From CBDVAK01 sp965371945 (lineage in GTDB: Bacteria > Pseudomonadota > Gammaproteobacteria > Competibacterales > JAHEDQ01): a stretch of 19,238 nt of DNA. The stretch lies in NCBI GenBank assembly GCA_965371945.1, contig CBDVAK010000030.1, positions 1-19,238 on the forward strand. The letters are read 5' to 3'. The position numbers and the translations under genes are program-made. The notes under the pieces were generated by a model that saw nothing but the letters and a program-made list of their open reading frames with translations, searched no databases and was not told the origin of the DNA. Below are positions 6,498 to 14,229 of the stretch, piece after piece; the stretch's first letter is position 1; the number at the start of each line of letters is the position of its first letter.

Positions 6498-7970
6498 CTA
6501 AACCTGGGTGCCGCCGACGGTGAGTTGATCGACCTTGAGTGTGGGTTGCCCCACACCTACCGGCACGCTCTGGCCCTCCTTGCCGCAGGTGCCGACGCCC
6601 TGGTCCAACTCCAGATCATCGCCGACCATACTGATGCGGGTCATGATCTCGGGTCCATTGCCGATCAGGGTGGCTCCCCTGACCGGCCTGGTTACTTTGC
6701 CCTTCTCGATCAGATAGGCTTCGCTGGCCGAGAACACGAACTTGCCCGAGGTGATATCCACCGACCCACCGCCAAAGTTGACCGCATAGAGTCCCTTGTC
6801 CACCGATGCAATGATCTCCTCCGGGTCGTGCGGGCCCGCGAGCATGTAGGTGTTGGTCATGCGTGGCATCGGCAGGTGCGCATAAGACTGGCGACGGCCG
6901 TTCCCGGTAGCCTCCATGTTCATGAGACGGGCGTTCAGGGTGTCTTGCATGTAACCCACCAGCCGACCCTGGTCGATCAGCGTCGTGTACTGGGACGGGG
7001 TGCCCTCGTCGTCCACCGTCAGCGAACCGCGGCGCGAAGGCAGTGTGCCGTCATCCACGACCGTGCACAGCGGGGATGCGACCTGCTGACCCATGCGCTC
7101 GGCAAAGGCTGAGGTGCCCTTGCGGTTGAAGTCTCCCTCCAGTCCATGCCCCACGGCTTCATGCAACAGTACGCCGGGCCAGCCAGGCCCAAGCACCACC
7201 GGCATGCTGCCCGCTGGCGCGGCCACGGCGTCCAGTTTCAGCAGCGCCTGGCGCACTGCTTCCTCCGCATATCCCAGGGCCCGATTTTGTTCGTGAAAGT
7301 ACTGGTAGGAGAACCGTCCGCCGCCACCGCAGGATGCGGATTCCCGCCGCCCCCCGGCCTCCACGATCACCGACACGCTGAAGCGAACCAGAGGGCGCAC
7401 ATCACCCGCCAAAACGCCGTCGCTACGTGCCACCAGCATGGTGTCGTGGCTGCCGCTGAGGCTGACGGTGACTTGTTCGACTCGCGAATCGAGGGAACGG
7501 GCATGGGCGTCGACCCGGGTCAGCAGTGCCAGTTTGTCCGCTGTCGGCAGACTGTCCTGCGGGTCGATGCCGGCGTAGAGGGGTTTGGGCTCAGCCGCGA
7601 CCAAGACCTGCTGGCGACCACTATTGCCACTGCGGACGATTGACCGCGCCGCGCGGCAGGCATCCAGCATGGCCGGCAACCGAATGGCATCGGAATAGGC
7701 GAATCCTTGCTTGTCCTGACTTATCGCACGTACGCCAACGCCCTGATTGAGACTGAACTGACCGTCTTTTACGATCCCCTCTTCCAATACCCAGGATTCG
7801 GAGCATGAGCGTTGCAGGTAGAGGTCAGCCGCATCGACTGAGCCAATCAGCAGGCTCCCGAAAGCTTGTTCGAGGTCGAGCATCGCCAGCCCCGACTCGT
7901 CCAGCAGAGTCTTCTGCGAAACAACCAGCGGATGTTCGGTGTTGGTTCGATCGCCTGTTTCGTCAGTCAT
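6498..7970 (-). CDS. tldD: TldD, catalytic subunit of the TldD-TldE metalloprotease
   Basis: The protein carries the zinc-binding HEAVGH motif (HExxxH), at residues 270-275 from the chosen start. It also has the ESWVLEEGIVKDG and QGVGVRAIS blocks near the N-terminus, the VNFGGGSVDITSGKFVFS block, and the conserved VGTCGKEGQSVPVGVGQPT end that supplies a zinc-ligand cysteine in this family. It is the active subunit acting with PmbA, encoded directly downstream. I chose the ATG at 7970 (490 residues) because AAGG lies 6 bases upstream and the length fits the family. An in-frame ATG at 8006 would add 12 residues but has no ribosome site. The role in peptide maturation or antitoxin turnover is established for E. 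coli; here it is inferred. Confidence 0.96.
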   Translation of the reverse strand: MTDETGDRTNTEHPLVVSQKTLLDESGLAMLDLEQAFGSLLIGSVDAADLYLQRSCSESWVLEEGIVKDGQFSLNQGVGVRAISQDKQGFAYSDAIRLPAMLDACRAARSIVRSGNSGRQQVLVAAEPKPLYAGIDPQDSLPTADKLALLTRVDAHARSLDSRVEQVTVSLSGSHDTMLVARSDGVLAGDVRPLVRFSVSVIVEAGGRRESASCGGGGRFSYQYFHEQNRALGYAEEAVRQALLKLDAVAAPAGSMPVVLGPGWPGVLLHEAVGHGLEGDFNRKGTSAFAERMGQQVASPLCTVVDDGTLPSRRGSLTVDDEGTPSQYTTLIDQGRLVGYMQDTLNARLMNMEATGNGRRQSYAHLPMPRMTNTYMLAGPHDPEEIIASVDKGLYAVNFGGGSVDITSGKFVFSASEAYLIEKGKVTRPVRGATLIGNGPEIMTRISMVGDDLELDQGVGTCGKEGQSVPVGVGQPTLKVDQLTVGGTQV

Positions 7971-8074
7971 GTCGAGCCTTGGTTGGTCTGGTTTCGATGT
8001 GCGCATCGCTATCGTCGCATGAACTCTTGTCGACCGGGGAGCGGCTAGCTGCTGCCGGCGCTGTAAACACCCGG

Positions 8075-9067
8075 CTATTCAGGTACTTCAAACCGCCCGA
8101 GGTTGTTGGTGTCGGTTCCGAACCAGATCTGGCGCGTCCGCGGGTCGAAATACATGTGTCGTACGGAACCGCCGCCGCTGGGGATTGGTGTAATGCCAAA
8201 AAACTCCTCGGTAACCGGGTCGAAGCCTACCATCTGGTTGGGCGAGACCCAGGTTTCGACAAACCAGATACGGTCCCGATCGTCGATCGCCATGCCGTAG
8301 GGTCCTGACTTGTTGGCGGAAGGGGCGCGCCACTCGTGAATTTCGCCACTCTGCGGGTCGTAGCGGCCGAGATATCCTCCGGCGTAGTCCACGTACCAGA
8401 CTTGTCCGTTAGAAGTAATTCCGACTCGTCTAGGGCGGGCTTCTTTTCGTGGCAGCGGAATCTCGCGTAGCGTCAATGTGCCGGGTTCGACGGTCGCAAG
8501 TTTGTTCGAACCCAGTTCCGCGATCCAGGGGTGACCGTCTGCTGCCACCGCAATGCCATAGGGTCGTGCTCCCGGGGTTGACACCCCAACCAGGCGGATA
8601 TTGCCGGTGTCCGGTTTCAAGTGGCCGACAAAGTTCCCGCCCTGGACCGTGAACCAGATGTCGCCCTTAACATCGAAGGCCAGCGTGTGCGGGTCAATCG
8701 CGTCTGCATCCGGCATCGGATATTCGGTGATCTCACCGCTCTTCGGGTCCAGCCGGCCGATGTGTGCCGCCCGGTTGCCTGCGTACCAGACCTTGCCATC
8801 CGCGGCCACTATCAGGTTGTGCGGTCCGGTGCCGTCTTCGAGGTCGAAACGCTGGAACTTCTCTGTCTCCGGGTCGAAACTTGCCAGGTAGTGGCCGACT
8901 TGACCCACGAACCAGACCAGCCCGTCAGGTGCCACAAAGGGGTCCCGAGGACGGGTTCCGGGCCAGGGCACGGGCCATTCCTTGATCGGGCCATGCTCCA
9001 GCACCTCTGCGTACACCAGGTTGCTGCAAAGCAGGGTTGCGAGAAAGACCAGCCACGGGCGTTGCAT
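8075..9067 (-). CDS. Exported beta-propeller, virginiamycin B lyase-like
   Basis: The product is 330 residues. A clear signal peptide (MQRPWLVFLATLLCSNLVYA, cleavage before EVLEHG) fixes the start at 9067, supported by GGAG 6 bases upstream. The frame stays open for 71 more codons upstream, but that part is not protein-like. The mature part consists of about six repeats of the type 'P-hydrophobic-aaDGkvWya...lgrlDPksGeitey', the blade pattern of the Vgb/SMP-30-like propellers. Vgb proteins linearise streptogramins, but most proteins with this pattern are not proven lyases, so a periplasmic propeller of unknown ligand is the safer call. A TATACT at 9102-9107 (minus strand) may be its -10 box. 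It lies downstream of, and in line with, the sigma/anti-sigma pair. Confidence 0.85.
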   Translation of the reverse strand: MQRPWLVFLATLLCSNLVYAEVLEHGPIKEWPVPWPGTRPRDPFVAPDGLVWFVGQVGHYLASFDPETEKFQRFDLEDGTGPHNLIVAADGKVWYAGNRAAHIGRLDPKSGEITEYPMPDADAIDPHTLAFDVKGDIWFTVQGGNFVGHLKPDTGNIRLVGVSTPGARPYGIAVAADGHPWIAELGSNKLATVEPGTLTLREIPLPRKEARPRRVGITSNGQVWYVDYAGGYLGRYDPQSGEIHEWRAPSANKSGPYGMAIDDRDRIWFVETWVSPNQMVGFDPVTEEFFGITPIPSGGGSVRHMYFDPRTRQIWFGTDTNNLGRFEVPE

Positions 9068-9299
9068 CGGATGCTCCGGAAGTGAGGCTTGATGCTGGTT
9101 CAGTATAGTTGCTGGAATCCGCGGCTGGAGCGGGGCGCGCTCGGGCTGGTCAGCCGGTTCGTGGTAATCCGCGGCCCTTCCCAGCGCTACCGCCGATGTT
9201 GATTGCCGGGACTCGGTGCACAGGCATGAAGACCTGTCAGCAGCGTGAGCGAAAACCGTAGCCCACTGACAAAGGGCCACCCACCGCCGAAACTGACCA

Positions 9300-9632
9300 T
9301 CACCTCAAAAGGGTTGCGTCCCCTTTCCTTCGCGCGGCCAGGATGGCTTTGACGAGATCCTCTGGCACATCCGCGGGAACGGGTGCGTCGGCGTCCTCGA
9401 AGGCAGTTTTGGCGACATCAATCGTGCGCTGATAAGCGGCCAGATAGTCGCGACATTCACGGCACATTTTGAGATGAAACTCGAAAATGATCCGCTGTCG
9501 GTTCGGCAGGTCACCGTCCGAATATGCCATCACGAATGCCTCGAACTCGCGACAACTGATCATCATGGGCAGGTGCTGGAATGCCAGACCCTTGATCCGC
9601 GTCATCAGCCTCGACAAAAAAGAGCTTTTCAT
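9300..9632 (-). CDS. Zinc-binding anti-sigma factor (ZAS / zf-HC2 type), soluble
   Basis: In 110 residues the protein shows the anti-sigma zinc pattern: Cys27 (ISCREF) and His53-x3-Cys57-x2-Cys60 (HLKMCRECRDYL). The C-terminal part has no membrane span, so it should be cytoplasmic, like redox- or metal-sensing ZAS proteins rather than membrane-tethered ones. Its start overlaps the stop of the ECF sigma gene by 4 bp (9629-9632), the usual arrangement for a cognate pair with matched translation. It should bind the sigma factor and release it on a signal, possibly oxidation of the Cys/His zinc site. The signal is not identifiable from sequence. Confidence 0.88.
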   Translation of the reverse strand: MKSSFLSRLMTRIKGLAFQHLPMMISCREFEAFVMAYSDGDLPNRQRIIFEFHLKMCRECRDYLAAYQRTIDVAKTAFEDADAPVPADVPEDLVKAILAARRKGDATLLR

Positions 9633-10255
9633 CTCATCGCCCCTTTCAAAACGGGCTCGAGTAGCTTCTTGAGCGCGGATCTGCTCCGGTGCAGACGGAC
9701 CTTGACGTTCGCCTCGCTTATGTGCAGCGCGTCCGCGACCTCGCCCGTGGTCATTTCTTCGATGTCCCGCAGATATAGAACGATACGGTAGCTGTCCGGC
9801 AATTCATCGATTTTTTGCAAGATATGCTGGCGAGCCTGCTCGCGGCCAAATATTTCTTCAGGTGTCTCGAGATGCAGCCAGGGCGCTTCCAGACGACATT
9901 CGTTGTCGTCAAATTCAGGCAGCAATGGGTCGATCTGCGTCTCATTGAGACGGGCCTGGCGGCGATACTTCATCAGCGACTGGTTGACAACTATGCGATG
10001 CAGCCAGGTCTTCAGACTCGAACGACCCTCGAATTCGCCGATCTTGCGAAACGCGCTGAGGAAAGCCTCCTGGACGCAGTCTTCGGCAAGCGCTTCATCG
10101 CGCAGGATTCGACGCGAAACCGCCAGCATTCGCCCGCCGTATGTCCTTACTATGATTTCCGCAATTCGCTCGTCTCCATTCCTCAGCCCGGTGACGAGTT
10201 GTTCGTCTGACCATGGACCCCGGTGGTCTTCGGAGCGAATGTCGCCGGTTTGCAT
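9629..10255 (-). CDS. ECF-type RNA polymerase sigma factor
   Basis: The protein has the two-domain ECF layout. Region 2 (about 33-100) includes AEDCVQEAFLSAFRKIGEF and SLKTWLHRIVVNQ; region 4 (about 145-195) includes DELPDSYRIVLYLRDIEEM and then the DNA-binding helix EANVKVRLHRSRSALKKLL. The start at 10255 (208 residues) has AGAGG with a 6-base gap. The open frame extends 101 codons further upstream, but that extension has no recognisable domain. The zinc anti-sigma gene follows with a 4-bp overlap. The gene is divergent from the Rieske operon at 10622, and the shared 366-bp region contains repeats that may be control sites. Control of that operon by this sigma factor is plausible but unproven. 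Confidence 0.92.
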   Translation of the reverse strand: MQTGDIRSEDHRGPWSDEQLVTGLRNGDERIAEIIVRTYGGRMLAVSRRILRDEALAEDCVQEAFLSAFRKIGEFEGRSSLKTWLHRIVVNQSLMKYRRQARLNETQIDPLLPEFDDNECRLEAPWLHLETPEEIFGREQARQHILQKIDELPDSYRIVLYLRDIEEMTTGEVADALHISEANVKVRLHRSRSALKKLLEPVLKGAMR

Positions 10256-10621
10256 GTACGCCTCTGTTGGCTTCGAACCAGGCCATTCCGCATCAGTGGT
10301 TCTAGCATACAAACAGTGGTTCGCACAGCCGGGGCTGTAACCCATACGCCGGTGGCTGCATCTATCGGTGACGAATTCACCACGTTGAACGCCGACACTG
10401 GATTTTCGATGATCGAACAGGGACTCGTGCTCGCCGCCGCCTTCACCGTCGTTCTTGTCCTGGCCGCCAGCGCCGCCTTTCACGGCATCACTCTCATGCC
10501 AGGGGCCCTGTGGTACGGGGGCAAGGTCGCCGTGACGGGTGCATGCCCGGAGACTCAACCGTGCGAAGTGTCGGCGAATCGACTAAATATCATGAGTAAC
10601 AAATGATCAGGAGCAACAAGC
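10256..10621. other. Divergent intergenic region between sigma gene and Rieske operon
   Basis: These 366 bp must hold promoters for both directions. Near the sigma gene lie a 20-bp-spaced direct repeat and a palindrome (10294-10338, listed separately). Near the Rieske operon an AT-rich patch, CTAAATATCATG (10583-10594), could be a -10 region, with the AGGAG ribosome site following at 10609-10613. Open frames run through on both strands, one with a hydrophobic stretch at about 10415-10470, but none has a ribosome site together with a recognisable domain, so I call no gene here. Confidence 0.5.
10294..10338 (-). promoter_or_regulatory. Candidate control site: GAACCACTG direct repeat plus palindrome
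   Basis: CAGTGGTTC on the plus strand occurs at 10294-10302 and again exactly 20 bp later at 10314-10322. On the minus strand, reading toward the sigma gene, this is GAACCACTG twice; the GAACC part resembles the GGAAC-type -35 element of ECF promoters. A perfect palindrome, ACAGCC-gg-GGCTGT (10325-10338), touches the second copy. The set could be an autoregulated ECF promoter with an operator. No -10 element could be fixed with confidence. Confidence 0.4.
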
Positions 10622-12238
10622 ATGACCAGCAAGGTTGCAGTAGCGGACTGGAACAAATTGGAGGATCGCATGCCGAAGCACGCGCTGGTCTCCGGGGTGG
10701 ATCTGGTGATCGTGCGCTTCGACGATTCTGTCACCGCGCTGTACGGGCGCTGCGCGCATCGCGGCGCGCTGATGGCGGATGGGTATGTCGAGGGCGACAA
10801 TCTGATCTGTGGTGTTCACGGTTGGGATTACCGTCTCGAAACAGGCATCAGCGCGTACGCAAACAACGAGACCTTGCCCAAATTCAAGGCCTGGGTGGAG
10901 GATGGCCGGGTGTTCGTCGACGAGGCGGAGATTGCCGGCTGGGCGGCGGACCACCCCCAGCCCTATCAGCGTGATGCCTATCAGGGTGTGTTCCAGGATC
11001 CAACCGGGACCGCGGATGAACCGCAGGTCAAGTTCATCCGTAAACTCGCGGACGAAGGGCTCAGCAAAGTCGGCCACCATGGCCCGACAGCCGCGATGGG
11101 GGTACCGCGTGACAGCCTGCCCAAATGGGATGACCTGCAGTTCGTGGTCGGCCAGCTGCACAAGCTGCCGCTGCTCGACGAGGAACCCGTGGGCACCGAT
11201 ATCGTCATCGGCCCGAACGCCCGCAAGCCGTTGCGTCTGGCGCTGCCGCTGTTCGTGTCCGATATGAGCTTCGGTGCGCTCTCGCAGGAAGCAAAAGTGG
11301 CGCTGGCCAAGGGTGCGGAACTGGCCGGCACCGGCATCTGTTCCGGCGAGGGGGGCATGTTGCCGGAGGAGCAGGCCGCCAACTCACGGTACTTTTACGA
11401 ACTGGCTTCGGCGCGGTTCGGGTTCTCCTGGGACAAGGTGTCGAAGACACAGGCGTTTCACTTCAAAGGTGGTCAGGGGGCGAAGACCGGTACCGGTGGA
11501 CACCTGCCCGGCAACAAGGTGAAAGGACGAATCGCCGAGGTCAGGGAACTGCCCGAAGGCCAACCGGCGGTCTCGCCGGCGCGCTTCCCCGAATGGACCG
11601 AACTGAGCCAGTTTCGTGATTTTGCCGCCGAGGTTCGTGAGCAAACCGGTGGCATCCCGGTCGGGTTTAAATTGTCCGCCCAGCATATTGAGAAAGACAT
11701 CGACGCGGCACTGGCGGTGGGTGTCGACTACATCATTCTGGATGGTCGCGGTGGCGGTACGGGCGCTGCACCACTGATCTTCAGGGACAACATCTCGGTG
11801 CCGACCATCCCGGCGCTGGCGCGGGCACGGCGGCACCTGGATCGTTGCGATGCGGCCGCGGTGACTTTGATCATTACCGGTGGTTTGCGGCACCCAGCCG
11901 ATTTTGCCAAAGCGCTGGCGCTGGGCGCGGATGGGGTGGCGCTATCCAACGCTGCCATCCAGGCGATCGGATGCCTGGGTATGCGCGCCTGTCACACCAA
12001 CAATTGCCCGGTGGGTATCGCCACCCAGAAGCCGCATCTGCGGGCGCGGTTGCCGGTCGATATTGCTGCCGAACGACTGGCGCGTTTTCTTGAAGCCGCG
12101 GTCGAGTTGATGACCGTTCTGGCGCGCGCGGCCGGGCATCGGCATCTCAGTGAATTTTCCATAGATGACCTGACGACCTTCAAGACCGACATGGCGCAAC
12201 TCAGCGGTGTCGCCTACGGCGGGGTGGGAGCAACGTGA
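10622..12238 (+). CDS. Rieske [2Fe-2S] domain fused to glutamate-synthase-type FMN/[3Fe-4S] oxidoreductase domain
   Basis: Residues 1 to about 105 form a Rieske domain with both ligand pairs, C44-A-H46 and C63-GV-H66. Residues about 165-510 form a GltB-type FMN barrel: SFGALS (216-221), GEGGM (242-246), a GAKTGTGGHLPG loop (286-297) and DGRGGGTGAAP (374-384). The [3Fe-4S] ligands are C451-x5-C457-x4-C462 in a CHTNNCPVGIAT context, the spacing of glutamate synthase. The glutaminase domain and the C-terminal GltB beta-helix are absent. The protein thus holds FMN and two iron-sulfur clusters in 538 residues and should be a cytoplasmic electron-transfer oxidoreductase; whether it makes glutamate is unknown. 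AGGAG at 10609-10613 supports the start. The next gene overlaps its stop and also starts with a Rieske domain. Confidence 0.93.
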   Translation: MTSKVAVADWNKLEDRMPKHALVSGVDLVIVRFDDSVTALYGRCAHRGALMADGYVEGDNLICGVHGWDYRLETGISAYANNETLPKFKAWVEDGRVFVDEAEIAGWAADHPQPYQRDAYQGVFQDPTGTADEPQVKFIRKLADEGLSKVGHHGPTAAMGVPRDSLPKWDDLQFVVGQLHKLPLLDEEPVGTDIVIGPNARKPLRLALPLFVSDMSFGALSQEAKVALAKGAELAGTGICSGEGGMLPEEQAANSRYFYELASARFGFSWDKVSKTQAFHFKGGQGAKTGTGGHLPGNKVKGRIAEVRELPEGQPAVSPARFPEWTELSQFRDFAAEVREQTGGIPVGFKLSAQHIEKDIDAALAVGVDYIILDGRGGGTGAAPLIFRDNISVPTIPALARARRHLDRCDAAAVTLIITGGLRHPADFAKALALGADGVALSNAAIQAIGCLGMRACHTNNCPVGIATQKPHLRARLPVDIAAERLARFLEAAVELMTVLARAAGHRHLSEFSIDDLTTFKTDMAQLSGVAYGGVGAT

Positions 12239-14226
12239 TGAGCACCAATGATCGTGAGCTGGAATGGTATCGGGTCGCGGCTGTCGACGAGCTGCCTGCC
12301 GGACGCGTCATGACGGTGACCGCCGGTGCGGTGTCGTTGGCGCTGACTCACATCGATGATGTGTTTACCGCCATGGACAATCGTTGTCCGCACCAGGGCG
12401 GGCCCCTCGGCGAGGGTTCCATCGAGATCGGCACCGCCGGGCAATGCTGGTTACGCTGCCCCTGGCATGGCTGGGATTTTGATCCGAAGACAGGTCTTGC
12501 CCCGGGCGCTCACGAGGACGCGGGGCAGCGACTTTATCCGCTGGAGGTGCGCGAGGACGGCATCTATGTGGGGCTCGAGGCGGAGGTGCCACACGCGACC
12601 ACTGTCACCGACGTAATGGCGGAGACGATGACCAACTGGGGCGTGACCACCGTCTTTGGCATGGTGGGGCATTCCAATCTCGGTCTTGCCGATGCGCTCC
12701 GCTTGCAGGAAAAGGCGGGTCGTTTGAAGTACTACGGCATCCGCCACGAAGGCGCCGCGGCGTTCGCCTGCTCGGGCTACGCAAAACTGACCGGTAAACC
12801 CGCGGCATGCCTGACCATCGCCGGCCCGGGCGCCACCAATCTGATGACCGGGCTTTGGGACGCCAAAGTCGACCGGGCGCCGGTGCTGGCGTTGACCGGA
12901 CAAGTGGAGGCCCAAGTGCTTGGCCCTGGTGCATTCCAGGAAATCGACTTGGCCGCCGCATTTGCACCTGTTGCGCGTTTCAGCCAAACCGTGTTGCACA
13001 CGTCGAAGTACGCAGAGCTCATGACTCTGGCGTGCAAGAATGCGCTGGTCGAACGCGACGTCGCTCATCTGATATTCCCCGACGATGTACAGACCTTGCC
13101 GGCCGCGGAATCGGCAGCCGCCTCGGGACCCGGCGGCCGGGTTGCGGTGCCGGACATTGTTCCGGCTGCGGATGTGGTCAACGATGCCCTGGCGCTGATG
13201 CGAAGCTCAAAGCGACCGATCGTGATCGTGGGTTATGGCGCCAGAGACGCCATGGACGATGTGGTCGCGCTGTCCGAGCGCATCAACGCCCCGGTGCTGA
13301 CCACCTTCAAGGCCAAGGGGCAGATTTCAGACCGGCATCCGTTGGCGGCCGGTGTGCTGGGCCGGTCCGGAACACCGGTGGCCAGTTGGTTCATGAACGA
13401 ATGTGATCTGATCCTCGCGTTCGGTTCGTCGTTTTCGAACCATACCGGCATTACCCCCAAGCGACCGATCATCCAGGTCGACTTCGATCGGATGACCCTG
13501 GGCAAGTTTCATCCGGTCACGGTGCCGGTCTGGGGCGAAATCGGCACAACGGCCAGACTCCTGTGTGCCGGGTTACCCACCCGCCCCGAGACAGTCGATC
13601 AACGCCCCGAGTTGGTTGAACGTTGGGCAATCTGGCGTGAGGAAAAGAAGGCCCGGCTCGGCGACGATCACGGTAAAGGGCTGAATTCCTCGCTGGTGTT
13701 CGCGGCACTTGGCGAAGTGCTGCCCGCCGATGCCGTCATCGCAGTCGATGTTGGCAACAACACCTACTCGTTCGGTCGCTATTTTGAAAGCCAGGGGCAG
13801 CGGATTCTGATGTCGGGCTATCTGGGCTCGATCGGTTTTGCTTTCCCCGCGGCCATGGGCGCCTGGGCGGCAACCGAGGACCGGGATGAATATCGTGGCA
13901 GAAAAGTGATATCAATCAGTGGTGATGGTGGCTTTGGCCAGTATATGGGGGAATTCACGACCGCCGTGAAGTACGACATGGACATCACCCATGTGCTGCT
14001 CAACAACTCGCAGCTTGGCAAGATTTCGAAAGAGCAGCGCGCTGGAGAATGGCCAGTGTGGCAAACGTCGTTGCACAATCCGGGTTTTGCGGCATACGCC
14101 AAATTGTGTGGTGGCAAGGGCACTCGTGTTACCAAAGCCGAACAGTTGCACACCGCCCTCGAGGAGGCACTTGCTCACCGTGGCCCGGCGTTGGTCGAGA
14201 TCATCACCGATGCGGACCTGATATAG
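12238..14226 (+). CDS. Rieske [2Fe-2S] domain fused to thiamine-diphosphate enzyme (acetolactate synthase/pyruvate oxidase superfamily)
   Basis: Numbered from a possible GTG at 12235; I prefer the ATG at 12238, which overlaps the upstream stop and has GGGAG 7 bases before it. Residues 8-115 are a complete Rieske domain (C51-P-H53 and C75-PW-H78). Residues about 122-290 are the PYR domain with catalytic Glu172 in RHEGAAAF and IAGPGATNL. About 308-450 is the central domain, and about 485-660 the PP domain with the ThDP/Mg motif GDGGF (563-567) to the NN pair at 590-591. All core thiamine residues are present, so it should form a ThDP ylide and act on a 2-oxo acid or similar. The fused cluster suggests it passes electrons out rather than acting as a simple carboligase. 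Substrate and FAD use cannot be decided. Confidence 0.92.
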   Translation: MSTNDRELEWYRVAAVDELPAGRVMTVTAGAVSLALTHIDDVFTAMDNRCPHQGGPLGEGSIEIGTAGQCWLRCPWHGWDFDPKTGLAPGAHEDAGQRLYPLEVREDGIYVGLEAEVPHATTVTDVMAETMTNWGVTTVFGMVGHSNLGLADALRLQEKAGRLKYYGIRHEGAAAFACSGYAKLTGKPAACLTIAGPGATNLMTGLWDAKVDRAPVLALTGQVEAQVLGPGAFQEIDLAAAFAPVARFSQTVLHTSKYAELMTLACKNALVERDVAHLIFPDDVQTLPAAESAAASGPGGRVAVPDIVPAADVVNDALALMRSSKRPIVIVGYGARDAMDDVVALSERINAPVLTTFKAKGQISDRHPLAAGVLGRSGTPVASWFMNECDLILAFGSSFSNHTGITPKRPIIQVDFDRMTLGKFHPVTVPVWGEIGTTARLLCAGLPTRPETVDQRPELVERWAIWREEKKARLGDDHGKGLNSSLVFAALGEVLPADAVIAVDVGNNTYSFGRYFESQGQRILMSGYLGSIGFAFPAAMGAWAATEDRDEYRGRKVISISGDGGFGQYMGEFTTAVKYDMDITHVLLNNSQLGKISKEQRAGEWPVWQTSLHNPGFAAYAKLCGGKGTRVTKAEQLHTALEEALAHRGPALVEIITDADLI

Positions 14227-14229
14227 CGC

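Noticed and set aside
5433..7112. Long plus-strand open frames (262 and 284 codons) opposite pmbA and tldD
   Set aside because: They are antisense to two well-matched, full-length genes, show no domain pattern or ribosome site, and are expected by chance in GC-rich DNA.
9068..9280. 71-codon N-terminal extension of the beta-propeller gene
   Set aside because: A signal peptide with a cleavage site starts exactly at the ATG at 9067, which has its own ribosome site.
10256..10558. 101-codon N-terminal extension of the ECF sigma factor
   Set aside because: The ATG at 10255 has a good ribosome site and gives the normal ECF length; the extension reads as low-complexity Gly/His-rich sequence across likely promoter elements.
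10223..10606. 127-codon plus-strand frame with one hydrophobic stretch in the sigma/Rieske intergenic region
   Set aside because: It overlaps the sigma gene start, lacks a ribosome site and matches no family. A very small membrane protein from an internal ATG near 10409 cannot be fully excluded.
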